64,000 nt of DNA from Anthonomus grandis grandis (taxonomy: Eukaryota; Arthropoda; Insecta; Coleoptera; Curculionidae), in assembly GCF_022605725.1 (NCBI RefSeq), contig NC_065553.1:3224001-3288000 (forward strand), read 5' to 3'. This document shows, in pieces, positions 34,053-45,849 of the stretch (position 1 is the first letter of the stretch; each line of letters begins with the position of its first letter). Position numbers and translations under genes: made by a program. Below the pieces are notes generated by a model. It did not search any database. It saw only the letters and a list, made by a program, of their open reading frames with translations, and was not told the DNA's origin.

Positions 34053-34261
34053 GATTTCAGTAAGAAAACACTTTTAAACCAAAAAAAGGTGCACAAAAAT
34101 CTAAAACTATTAGGGAAAAGACAATGTACAATTTTTCGGAAAAAATAAACTTTGAAATATGGGAAGAAAATAAAGTATAAACAAACAAGTGGATAATCGA
34201 CAAACACAACTCCTAACCTCAAACGCCAATGACAACTAACCCGGTATGAAGGTTGAATGTG

Positions 34262-35197
34262 GCGGGGCCACGAACTTAAAAATATACCTGGACTGCTAAT
34301 GCATATGGCCACGATACCCAAAAATGACCACTGAATGGTGGCCGCCATTTTTATAGTGGTTGTGTACTTTCGATGTTGGTCACTCTGAACATTTTTAGTG
34401 TTGCAAACAAAAAATATATTAAATAACAATAATGAAGTTGACATTTGACGTGTGAGTATAGCGGATTGCCTAGTTTTTGACGATTTGTAAACGACTCTTG
34501 GGTATATCGTCTGGAACAGGCGCTGTATCTTTCTCCTTATTTAATACGTGATAATGTATCACCATCTTTATTTAAAGGTATTTGGTTCAGATTCTCAAAA
34601 CCGAATTATTGTGAATTGTCCGTCTGTGTTGTTTATAATAGAATAATATATTGAGTTGTTGACAGAATAATATATTTTTTCTATATAAACCCTTTATAAT
34701 TGCAAACCCTCATAAAATCATCTATATTTTGATTCTTATATATGGTTGTACCTATTAATGTGGAAACACTGTACATGGAAGGAAAGTAAAACTTGTAATA
34801 GTAAAAATCGAAAGAAAATAAGTGTTTTTAACTGAATTTGTTAAGTAAATACAAGCAAAAATTTATGTGAATATCATGATTTTCATGGTATTAGTATTTA
34901 TAAGATTCAAGATTATCAGAATGATAAAACAAATATAAGTACCAGAAAAATCACAGATCTAACGCAACTATCTTAAATTCTTACCTATATGTAACTTTCT
35001 ATTTTGTATTGTTGTAAACATAACCTCTCAAAAACTTTAATTGTTTTGTTTCCCTACAGTTGGCACAATTAAAATTTGTCAGAGTGACCAACATAGAAAG
35101 GACACAATCACGCAAAATGGCGGCCCCCTAGTAGTGGTCATTTACTTTTCATTGAATTGGCAGTCCAGGTATATTTATAAGTTCGTGGGCGGGGCGG
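34262..35197. repeat. Inverted duplication at the STEEP1 promoter
   Basis: 34268-34405 and 35060-35190 are inverted copies with small indels. Shared blocks are CCACGAACTT, ATATACCTGGACTG, AATGACCACT, GGCCGCCATTTT and ATGTTGGTCACTCTGA. Each arm carries a YY1-like core (AAAATGGCGGCC) near the STEEP1 side and pointing away from the centre. The 654-bp spacer is unique AT-rich sequence. It could be a MITE with about 140-bp TIRs or a duplicated promoter; no clear target duplication was found. Confidence 0.75.
34341..34353 (-). promoter_or_regulatory. YY1-like core promoter motif upstream of STEEP1
   Basis: TAAAAATGGCGGC on the minus strand, 290 bp upstream of the STEEP1 ATG. Such motifs often lie just downstream of transcription starts in animal TATA-less genes. 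Inference. Confidence 0.35.
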
Positions 35198-35484
35198 AAT
35201 AGTCTGCCACCCAAGATGGCCGATTCATTCGATTGTCTAATTTTTGACGTACATCAAATATGACAATAGTGACGTTAATGACATTTTAACTGTCGTATTT
35301 GACGATTGTCTTTTTTAACCTCTCTTTGGGTGGAAAAAAAGCCAAGCCTCATGATTTTCTTCCAATTTAAAGTTTTTAAGTAATTTTATAGCTTTTTGTA
35401 GTTTTTTTGAGTCCTGGGTTGATAAATTATTTTACAAACGTGCCAACGTCGAATCATCGTGCAACTACATAGAGCAGGAAACAG
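35112..35484 (+). promoter_or_regulatory. Possible divergent promoter and non-coding first exon
   Basis: The inverted copy of the motif (GCAAAATGGCGGCC, 35112-35125) points to the plus strand. A good donor, GAAACAG|gtaaat, follows at 35484/35485, with no long ORF between. No acceptor or coding exon could be attached downstream. Speculative. Confidence 0.2.
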
Positions 35485-37662
35485 GTAAATTTCAATTATG
35501 ACATTCCTAAGTGTTTTCTAATAATGTTTAGGTGCATCTTGGATGTATTATCATTTTTCAGGATTATAATACAATAGATTTAATCCTATTTTGGACATAT
35601 CTATGTGACTGTTCTCAATTTAACTTTTTTTTTACAATTCAGTTTTAATTCTTGAACCTTCACTGGAAAATATCAGCTATTTCTTTTTCCTTGTCTTCAT
35701 CTAGATTAAGATATTCATCCACATATCCTTTATGCACTAGATTGTATATTAGGAATTGCCCAGACAGTCACAGAAATCATAGATTTTCTTAATTTCCATT
35801 GAATCCATCCTTATAAAAATCTTGTCTGTCATGTCCGACTAAAAATGTCACCAATTATCGAGTTTGATCTAAACACTTTTCTGGTTCTTGGGTAGAAATG
35901 ATATTCACATGGACTAGAAACACCTATTTGTTCAATTTAAAGAAAATAATGACACATCCAGATTGACATATCCTTCTCAAAAACTGATTTCCCTAATCAA
36001 CTTAATCCACCTTAAGCTATGCACATTTATAGATAGCAGTGGTCATTTAGTCAATTTAGAGAAAAGGTTTTGGTTGGTTTATAAATATTTAAAGGATAAA
36101 ATCAAAAGCCAACTTCAAAACCACAACGACAATCTTTAAGTTTTGGTCATTTTAGAAAATAGAAAGTTTTGACAATCTAAAATGCCTTCAAAATTTGAAT
36201 TTGAATATCCTCATTTAATACTCATGATACACAATCAGAATAATTTTATTTTTTAACTTTTTAGCTAATGATACTAAGATTTTAGTATGTAATATCTTAT
36301 TTTTTAAAATACCTAAATTATCTGAGATATTTTGATAGTAAATGCTATGCTCTTTACAGTCTCATTTTATTTACTGACCCATAATTAAAATCATGTTATA
36401 AAAATCATTTAAAGTATTATCAAGTATTATTATTAAGTTTACAAAATAGAATACAATAATACTAATAATAGTATTCTAGACAATACAATATGCTAGTATT
36501 CTATTCTGTAAACTTTGGTATTATTTAGAACCTTAATTGTAATCATAACTAATGTGATAATTAATACTTACTAATAATAAAGACATGTATTTTGGATCAT
36601 TATGATGAAATACTTATTAGAAGATTTATTTTTAACCCAATTAAAATATAATATTGTATACACAGTACACTGTCTTAATATGTTTTCTTATGTTTCATGT
36701 TCCATACTTACTGGAGACAACCCCACTGACTTGTGACATCTTTACCCAATTGTGACTAACCAAAAATCAAAAGTCATATTTTGTTTTTATTTTCTTATAC
36801 TAAAAAATTAAAATGGAAAAAACATGCATATTAACTTGTACATGTGTATTTGTGTTATATCTTGTCATATTAATTTATTTATTTACAATGAAAAGCCAGA
36901 TTTTTTTCAAGAGATAGGTTCAGTTTCTGTCTTTATAAGAGTTTATATTTTGTTTTCCATAATATGTGGATATAGATTATTTTGTTACAATTGTATAGAT
37001 GGTTAAAAAATATATATGTTTAATTTTTTATTTAGGTATGTTTGTTACATGTTTCTTAAAATGTTTTATACACTTATGGAAACAAAAAAAAGCAGATAAT
37101 TTTTTTTGAAAATCCAGTAATTAGGATTTTCAGTTAAAATATGCTTTATACCTGCAACAATTCTATTTTTTACATAAAAAGATCTTATTAATACCATACT
37201 TACAGTTTGCAGTATTTAATTTAGAATATATTTTAACTTTTTTATGCATTTTAAAACCCTTTGTTAAATTTATTTTATTTCATCTTTAAATAAAATATTT
37301 AAAAGACAATTTAATTTTGTTTTTTTTTATTTAAAATTTGGTCCCATATCTATCCTGCCAATTTATAATTCTTGGTAAGTATCTATAGCTAAATATCTTA
37401 ATAAGCATTGTCTTCAGAACCAAATTTAAATTAAATAATATTTTAGTTGATGTGTTAATTATTGATTTAAGTGATGAGGTATGTCTGAGATGCAATATTT
37501 TTATTTTTTTCTCAGCAAAATTAACGATTTTAATTAAATGTAGGTATTTCTAAATTGATAAGCATATTGTTTTTTTTTAATAAAATTCTATTTAAATATA
37601 TCTCATCACTCGTCAGTTAACGCATCAACTTCTGCAAATTACTTGAAATTTAAATATCAGGC
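35485..37662. other. AT-rich intergenic region
   Basis: No gene, rich in short A/T runs. The one structure I see is a small hairpin at 36435-36515. Confidence 0.35.
36435..36515. repeat. 81-bp hairpin repeat
   Basis: AAGTTTACAAAATAGAATAC (36435-36454) and its inverted copy (36496-36515) differ at one position. Small foldback, perhaps a MITE remnant. Confidence 0.5.
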
Positions 37663-37666
37663 TTAA

Positions 37667-37983
37667 ATTTCCCGCCACATGCCACCCAAGATGGTTGCCC
37701 CCGTCTCTGTCAACAACGTCAATAAAGCTGTCAGGCCTCTAGAGGTTAACGCTAGAGGTCTAAAGGTTAACGCTAGACCTCTAGCGTTAGCTACAGGGGG
37801 GGCAGCTGCCCCACTCTGGCGGCGCCCTTGTAACACCCTGTATGTTTCTTCAACGAAAATCACGACGAACGACTTTGTGTAGCGTTTCTACCGCGACACA
37901 AAGTGGCTCAAATCGACCACTCCGTCGCTCCACAGCGTGGCTCGTCTGTTCGGGCCCTAATGGAAACAGTAATGGCGGGAGAT
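37667..37983. mobile_element. TTAA-flanked GC-rich MITE, 317 bp
   Basis: Ends ATTTCCCGCCA and, inverted, ATCTCCCGCCA, each next to TTAA (37663-37666, 37984-37987). Much more GC-rich than its surroundings. Inside, GGTTAACGCTAGAGGTCTAA (37744) is followed by a partly inverted repeat built from CTCTAG and GTTAACGCTAG units up to about 37795. No convincing coding sequence. It sits 182 bp downstream of the HAUS6 stop. Confidence 0.65.
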
Positions 37984-38168
37984 TTAAATACAGCAACTGG
38001 CGCCAAATTTGAAATTCATTCATAACGAGTTATATTTGCGTTATAAACTATATCTAATAGGATTAACAACATAAATGATACTACATATTAATGTTCCTAA
38101 CCATATAATGTTTTTTAAAAATAACTAATTTACAAAATATTAACCTGAACAAATACTTATTCTTACAA

Positions 38169-39031
38169 TCAATTGTTTTCACTAAGGTAATCTAAGATCT
38201 TGTTAATTCGTTCGCCTTCTATCTTAAATTTCTTCAAAATATCCTCATTTTTCTTAATCTGACTCTGTATATCTGCTCTAGTAAGTTTTAGTGCCTCAAA
38301 GTCAATAGGCCTTTGAAACTCTACTGATTTCTTTTCCAGAAAGACGAGGAGAGCCTGGAAATACTGACACAAGTCAAGCTCTTTTTTACTAGTGATAATT
38401 ATTGCAACATCTTCTGAAGCAGCAAATGCTTCTTCATTATATTCCAAAGTTACATTTGTGTCACATAGCCACTTTAAAAGATTTTCATTTAATTGGAATG
38501 TTTTACTTAAATTAATGATTTTATCTATTTGACTCTTTAATTGCATTATTTCATTTTCTAAGCTTGCCAATGGTGGGTACTTGGGAAACTTCTTAATGAA
38601 CTCTACTTTATCATTTTTAAGTTTTTTTCTCTTAGTGCAAATATCTTGGTCTGACATTTTAATCTGTTCGGTTATCTCTAGGCCACTCTCTCTGCTGCTT
38701 ATCAATTTTTTCTTAAATTCCTCGAAAAGTTCACTGGTTATACTCTCGATGTACATGGTTTCCTTTTTTAAATTCTCTTCTTGAATTTTAATAGGCGACG
38801 AAATTTGATGGTTTCCTTTTATTTGGGATAAAGGCGTTTGACCATTTTGCCTTAAATGTTCAAAAATTACAAGTTGTGAAATCTTTAGCATAAAGAAAGC
38901 AAAATTAAACCCTCCTGGTGATATTAAGCTTGAAGCTTGACACTTTGGAATGTCTGTGTTTGGATAAACTGTATTTAAAGTATTTACATAAGCCAATAAA
39001 TCATTTCTAAATTTCGGTTCTTCTTTAAGAT
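38169..39031 (-). CDS. HAUS6: HAUS6 exon 2 (terminal)
   Basis: Acceptor tattttgcag|ATCTT completes an Asp codon. Open for 287 codons to a TGA at 38171-38169. The intron is only 64 bp. Confidence 0.75.
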
Positions 39032-39330
39032 CTGCAAAATACAATAGTATTATTGCAAAATTTTATTATCTCAGCTGTTTTTATAATACGCTTACCAATT
39101 AAAGGCCAGCTGGAGAAAATTTCCCCTGCTTTCACAGGATCCAGGATTTGCAGGAGGTAATAAATCACTTCATGAAAAGCTGCCTTGTTATTTTTTACAA
39201 ACATATCCCTTCGGAACACTAAAGAGAATTTTTCTGTCATAGGATAAAATGCAGATAAAAGGGAGAGATTATCATATAAAGCTTCATGAATTTGGCTTTC
39301 TGTTTCTTTATAAAGTTTGAATTCCTCCAT
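38169..39330 (-). CDS. HAUS6: HAUS6 homologue (augmin subunit 6, N-terminal family), two coding exons
   Basis: Exons 39330-39096 and 39031-38169 join in phase 1 (CCTTTAATTG|gtaagc; attttgcag|ATCTTAAAG) into 365 residues. Residues 33-120 show the HAUS6 N-terminal pattern: MFVKNNKAAFHEVIYYLLQI, LDP, a conserved SWPL, EPKFRNDLLAYVNTL, and QASSLISPGGFNFAF. Charged coiled-coil-like stretches follow (about 150-215 and 320-365). Augmin loads gamma-tubulin on existing microtubules so that spindles branch. Drosophila Dgt6 and vertebrate HAUS6 are much longer, so this is a short form or lacks a divergent tail. An upstream non-coding exon cannot be excluded. Assignment rests on the N-terminal motifs. 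Confidence 0.75.
39096..39330 (-). CDS. HAUS6: HAUS6 exon 1
   Basis: ATG at 39330 (MEEFKLYKETESQ), donor ATTG|gtaagc after 78 codons plus one base. Confidence 0.75.
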
Positions 39331-40229
39331 TGTCTACAAAAAAAGCTTGTTTAGCACATAAAAGTTTACTTAACGTACCTCATCATTATAAATAAAACCT
39401 TTACCAAACTAATTAAAGCATATAATGAGGCATTCCAAAAAATTTAATTAAATTGGTCTTAAAAGGAAAGAAAAACATGTTGGTAACCAAAAGTAAGGAC
39501 AAGACAGTTGGCTCACTTTGAAATGGAGTCTAAATGTTACAAAGTGAGATATAAATCAGTGGAGAGAAGTCTTTTTTAATTATATATGAACTGAAAAACC
39601 TATTACCACCAAACTAATTTTATCATTAACACCTGTAGTCAATTTTTAACTGCAACCTGGGGTAATTTTGTATAATAATAGAAGAACTTGGAACTAAGGC
39701 ATATTTGAAAAAAGAATGAGATGTTCCAGAAATATTATTAATTAAAAATTATAAATGTTTATGTGTTTGTTTGTTAAAGTATCAAAATAAATGAACCATG
39801 CAATGTCTTTATCCATACATAGAAAAAGATTTTAATGTAAAACAAAATAGTCCACATCAAGTAGTATGATTCTTTAATGATCTGCAATAGAAGAGGGAGA
39901 GATTGCTCTTCTTAAGGGAGTTTTATGATTTCTATAATACCCCAGAAAATTGAGCAGAGTATAAAAATAAAGTATTGTAAGGCAATAAAATCTGAAAAAT
40001 TAAAAGCAAATGACAACATGATTAACACTGCTAAAAACCAAATGCAAACAATTTGAAACCTCATAAATAGTAAAAGAGGAAAGTCAAAAAAGAAACAAAA
40101 ATCACCAAGCATAGACCTTAACACTTTTAGTGACTACTTTTCCACAATAGCTATTAATTTAAATAACAAGATGTAACTTTTAAATACTGATTCAACTGAA
40201 AATTGATGGGGACTAAATCTCTCCAAAAC
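39331..40229. other. Intergenic, upstream of HAUS6; nothing recognisable
   Basis: Presumed HAUS6 5' flank. No ORF or repeat I can name; no TATA box placed with confidence. Confidence 0.3.
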
Positions 40230-42560
40230 ATTTACTTCCTGTTTTAATGAAGTTGCTGAATACAAGGTGTCAGAGATCACTAACAGCATAAAAAAATTAA
40301 AACAGCAAGGACATTTATGGGTTTAATGTATTGACCTTAAACGATAAATGTCAAAGTATATTGATACTAAAGTCAATTGGGTTAAAACTTGTTTCGATTG
40401 ACAAAGCTTTTAAGGTACCTTTCTCAAAAAAACAGTAGTAATACCAGTTTTTCAAAAAAGACCAAACTACTTTCTCATATCTCTACTTTCTATTCTGTTG
40501 AAAGTGATGGAGAAGTGCATATTGACAGTCAAATTTCCTTATACTTTGAGAACACCAATTTATTTTCCTACTGCCAGTTTCGCTTTAAAGGGGGAAGAGG
40601 TATTGTCCAGGTTATCCTGGATAGTTCGACAATTATGAATGATTTTAAAGAGAAGTTTTTTTTTCTATATAACATAACTTAATTTTTTCAATTTGAGCAA
40701 GGCTTTGATTGTGTGATATACTCTTAAAAAAACTTGCTTACTACAATTTTAAACCTGAACGTATTGAAATATTTAAATTCTATCTGAAAAAAAGAAAACA
40801 ACATGTGCTGAGGTACTGAGTTCACTGTGCTGTAAGTCCACTTTAGTCATTGGGCCTTAGCTTTTAATAAGCACTTTAATGTAGTCAGCAATAAAATTGC
40901 AAATTCAATAAATCTATTAAAAAACCTTAAAGACTGGGAAGGAAGTTCTTGTAATGGTGTTTCATTCTTTAATCCAGTCAAGCTGAACTTATGGGTTGCT
41001 GGCATGGGGTCATGCAGCTCAGGCATAACACATGTTTAAGTTGGAAAGACAGACCTAAGGATTGATTGGAAGGTTTTAAATACAGAGAAGATACTTAACA
41101 AATACTGACATTACCTGCACTTTACATTTTTGAGTGCCTCCTCTAAAAAAAAAAAAAGAATGTCAGATAATGTCATGTATGCAATGTATATAATCATAAT
41201 ACAAGACAGGCTAATAACTTACATACAGTGTGGCTCTTAATTGTCTCTCCTCCCCTCTTATATTTTTAATGTGTTTAAATAAAAATGTGAAATTTGGCTC
41301 ACATCACTAAATACTGCTTTTTGGTCCCTAACTAATTTTTATATAAATGCATTCAAAAGATAAGAGGATTTTCTTACACTCAAAAAATATGAGACGTAGT
41401 TTGTTTTTTCTCTAAAGGTAGTTTTAACATAACTTCACCATACTCACATTCATATTTTTTAAGTAAACTACCACCAGACATAAAAGCACTACCAAGTGTA
41501 TAATTTTGCAAGAACTTTAAAGAACTATGTGAGGGGCTGTTTTACAAGTTCATTCAATTTATGCAGGCAGACCTCTAATCAAATATTTTCAGATAATTTT
41601 AAATACCCTCAATGTTGTGTTATTAAATATTATTTAATTTTGAAATGTATGTCATCTTTTTATGATTGACTTTTAGTACTATTTTAATTTAAACTTAGTA
41701 GTAATCTTAGTAAATTTCAACCTTAGAAGTAAGGTGGTATGTCCTGTATTTCATTGTAAAATTTAATTATTTTTAGCATGAACAAAATTTATACTTTACT
41801 TAAAAGTAGGAGAAACAGCATTGGCAGACACATTGGTGGAACTTGAGTTTTTACAAGGTTCGGTTTTGGACCTATCTTGTTTCTAATATTCATCAATGAC
41901 CGGGCCCATGTGATCCAGAGTCTGACTTTGCTGAAGATAAAAACCCAAAACTTTTCTCTTGTAGTAGCAGAGTGGAAGGCAGTGGGGGCCAAAAGAGGCC
42001 AAGAGCTTGGTATAATGCAAACAAACTCTAACTAAATCAGGAGAAAATGCAGCAAATTGCATTTACTCTCAAAGAAGTTCCTAGTAACCATATCCAGGAT
42101 GACCAACAATGTAAAACTGGTACAACTGAACTCAAAACTGAAGTGGGATGTACACACTAGTATGTGGTAGACTGAGAAATGTAACTTAAACCACAAGGCA
42201 AAACAGTATTTTAAAATTACACTAAGGTCTTTATAGCTGACTTAATAGTAGAAAAACTTCTTATAATCATCACTAAAAATGTCAACATTATTTTGAATTT
42301 AATTATATTAGCTGCAAATATTAGGCAGGGGTCTAGTTGTCCGTTGTTGTTAGACAAATCAAGAATATAAAGAGTAACCAAATTTCTGGTGTTATAACAA
42401 GGGATACTAAATGGTAATTATTTGCAGGGCCATTTGGAGTTTTATACAAATATACCAGAAAAGAAATCACCTGATGTTCCTTCAAGGTATCCAAATTGTA
42501 TCTGCTATATAAAAAAGATAAAGAAAGAAAGGCTTTGCAAAGAAAGACTATGAATTTTGT
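40230..42560 (+). pseudogene. Heavily degraded LINE (LINE-D), plus strand
   Basis: Ordered remnants in changing frames: FNEVAEYKVSEITNSIKKLK (about 40245-40305), VVIPVFQKR and LLSILLKVMEK (about 40433-40515), a KAFDC-like block (FEQGFDCVIYS, about 40692), then LQGSVLGPILFLIFINDRA (about 41845-41905) and SPDVPSRYP (about 42469). Jockey-like. About 900 bp between the RT blocks (40800-41780) look unrelated or too diverged. Confidence 0.55.
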
Positions 42561-43556
42561 CAAGTGTTCAATATCAAAAGCACTGCAGAGAATTTGAATA
42601 CTTTTTCAAATTTTAGACTTTAAGGTCCAAAATCTCAATGGGAGAATTTTTATAAAAAAAATGACATAGGGTTCAGAGAAGCATGATCAGAAAATTGTAT
42701 TAAGGGTTCAAAACAATTCAATCAATAATTTTGAGATTATTGAGCAGGTATGTCCAATAAATAAATTTGATCTTCCAGGTGACCACTCATTTTAAAGTTG
42801 AAAATCTCAAAAGCTAATGGGAGTATTCTCATGAAACAAAAAGTGTAGGGTATAAAAAAGTTTTATTTTTGTGGTAATTGCATTTCAGACAAGAAAAGTC
42901 AAGAAATCAAATTTGCCCTAAAATGACTGGGAATTATAAAAATAGTTTTTTTTATGGAAAAGCCGTGATGTACATAATATTTTTCAAAAATATTTAGTCT
43001 ATGTTTGTGTACAGACGCCATTGGTTAAACTTAAAAAAAATATCAAACATCAAAAAATAGCTGTCGATACTAAGAGGTGTGCTAAATTTCATAAACATAT
43101 CTAGGCATATATTAAAGTTAGGGTGAAGAAACAATTTTTTTCCTAAGGTGTCAACATCTCATAGCTCAAAAAGGGGTTAATCTTATTCTGTAATACCCTG
43201 ATATTTAGATTGGTGTATATACCCTCACCATACCCTCCTCCCACCCTCATAAAAAAAAGAAACTTATGTATGAAATTTTAAACAAAAATTAGGCCAAATG
43301 CATGAAACACAGAAAAGAGATTATTTCAATTATTCAAAAAATAATCCTGTAAGACATTAATAATGAAGACAAATTTCTAGAATGTGTGAAAATATATTGT
43401 GAAGTTATATGGAAACATAAAATTTGACTGCCGAGGTTTTTTATATATTTGTACTTGACATTTCAATTATTTTAAATACCTGGAAAATATAGAACAAATC
43501 ATTTTTTTTATTAAAATTAAACTTTAATGTCTACAATGTTGACCCTCCTTACAATT
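42561..43556. other. Intergenic, nothing recognisable
   Basis: AT-rich, stops in all frames. Confidence 0.3.
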
Positions 43557-44708
43557 GGATGTAGTTATGCATAACGCGACCAAGCGCCAAATTCGTTTTT
43601 TTGGTATTATTGTGTCATCTGACGGCCAAATACCATGTTTATCTACGAAAAAAATCTCGAGCGTTAGAAATCTATAGTTAAGGATATATTTTTAATTAAA
43701 CTAAGCGCCAAACGGTTGATAACATTAGTTGAATTTTGCATAAAATGACTAAATGCCACGAAATTGCATAGGTCAATTAAACCCCATGATACTGGGCGCT
43801 TGGCTTAGTAATGCAAATAGCAGTTAAGTTCGTTCACGTGATCTGGCACCGAAAAATTAGGTAATATATCATGTGATATCTGTCAAATTTTGATCATTTT
43901 TCTCGCAGATGCAATTACCGAACTTACAGCTAGGAAATACCAACAGACGTTTCTTGAGTGATTTAATTTAAATTTTCAAAAAATGCTGACTGCCATTTTA
44001 CTAAATCGCGCATATGAAATAAATTTAGAGGTAAGTAGATACCAAACTATCTACTGCTACTATGAAATCGAGCAGTAATAGACCTTTTTAGATAATCGTT
44101 AGTTGTTACAAAGAAACTCTAGTTTCATTTGAAGTTTTTCAAGGTATGCTATAGCTATGCAGTTGTAATTTGCTTAGCTTATTATGTTAGTAAATAAAGT
44201 GATTTAGTTTTACTGTAATTTTGTTGTTTCTTTTACTTTAAAATAAAAAGTGCTTTTACAGGATTTTCTAAAAGATCTGTAAGGGTTTTAAATAGTCACT
44301 TTTCATTTTAAGTCGGTGTTTCTAACAAAATTTTCAGCTGTTCATAAACTACCTTAATGAAAAATAGGGCTGTCAGTTGAAATATATAGTCTAAAAAGAA
44401 GATACATGGCATTGCATAAAAGCGCTATGCAACAAGTTTGGCGTGTGGTTCAATTTTGTAAAATAAAAAACCTAATAATAAGTAAAAAAGCATAACCAGA
44501 CTAGGTGACATTTTTTATCATAACTTCTAAACTTTATTATTTTTTGCTAAAAGCTTACACTGTATAATTTAAAATAGTGTCTGGGATATAGCTTGCAAAA
44601 AAGGGATCTGTATTAGATTTTATTGATTTTTAAGGGCATTCAAAACTTAATTGTGTTTTCCCACAATTGTCATTCTGGCGCTTGGTCACGTTATGCATAA
44701 CTACATCC
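43557..44708. mobile_element. 1.15 kb inverted-repeat element of unknown superfamily
   Basis: TIRs of about 33 bp start GGATGTAGTTATGCATAACG and contain GACCAAGCGCCA (43557-43589, 44676-44708), with one or two mismatches. AATT lies outside both ends (43553-43556, 44709-44712). The TIR includes the self-complementary TTATGCATAA. Inside, AAGCGCCA and its complement recur (43589-43710 and near 43793), away from any ORF. Non-autonomous. Confidence 0.7.
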
Positions 44709-45585
44709 AATTTATCTTTATGCTTGTTATGTGTATGTCCAAGGAAAATAAGAAAAGATTACTTTATAGGATAGGACATAAAAGCAGTGTTTTGTCATTT
44801 AAAGAAAACTCAAGCAAGATTTGAATTTACAGGATTATAATATTAACAAGCTTCCATGTAACATTAGGAGTTTGCTAACTGAAAAAAGTATTAAAAAACT
44901 TAATTCAATATCCATTCCCAGGAAGAGTTTATGAGGTGTGATACCAACAAGGTGATATTTAATATATGTATACCCTCGGTAATCTTTATATCATCCAAAT
45001 GCTGCTATTAATGTGATTTTCTGAATCTCTTGGTGTATGTTATAACTGTGACCCAAAATTTTTAGAGCTGTTTGTAAATTTTAAATACAATTCAAATATG
45101 TATCTTTTTTAATCTATTAAATTTTAAGTTTGCCTTGACCAGCAAATTGTATATTTGAGATATCAATAAACTATTTGAATGTGAACTTTACCTTTGCTTT
45201 TTTCTAGTCTATAGAAATTTTCTAATAGAAAATATAAGGAATCTGGCAAAATGGAAAAATTGCAAAATAGATTAACGTACATGTTAGTTTAAATTCTATT
45301 TTTTTAAATCTCCTTATGATATTATCTGACAAATAAAATGACATCTGTCATACATGTCATTACCTAAGGGTCTCGATCCACTAATATAAATTTTTATGCT
45401 TTAAGGCTCGTCTCACAGAAGTGAAAAATAGCGGAACGGCGCGGAAAACTTAAAAAGGTTGGAATACCAAGAACCAATTACTCGATTATTTAAAATAAAA
45501 CTTGAGCAAAACACGTTTACATAAATAAACACATACAAGCATAGCTCGTGTAATATTATTAAAAATATATGAAAAAGGTAATTTG
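44709..45585. other. Intergenic, nothing recognisable
   Basis: No ORF or structured repeat that I can support. Confidence 0.3.
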
Positions 45586-45849
45586 TAAAGGTGGGTTCAT
45601 AAATTCCGTACGGTATGTAAGATGTAAGCAGTAAGCTCCATGCAGTAAGGCTCGTGCGAATTCATAAATTAAAAACGTATAAGTGAAAAAACGTAGCAAA
45701 ATTCATGGTGTCTTTCTTTCTGACTATTTTTCTCTGTCAAATATCAAATAAAAATTGTCAGGTCAGCTGTCAATGTCAACTTTTATTCTTTATTCTACTA
45801 GCCTACGATTTTGATTGGTTATATTCGCGAACATTGCCGATCACTTACG

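Noticed and set aside
36824..37006. 60-codon ORF of hydrophobic residues
   Set aside because: Product of T-rich sequence; no start context or homology.
37679..37882. Overlapping ORFs on both strands
   Set aside because: They fall in the GC-rich, repeat-built interior of a TTAA MITE, where open frames on both strands are expected by chance.
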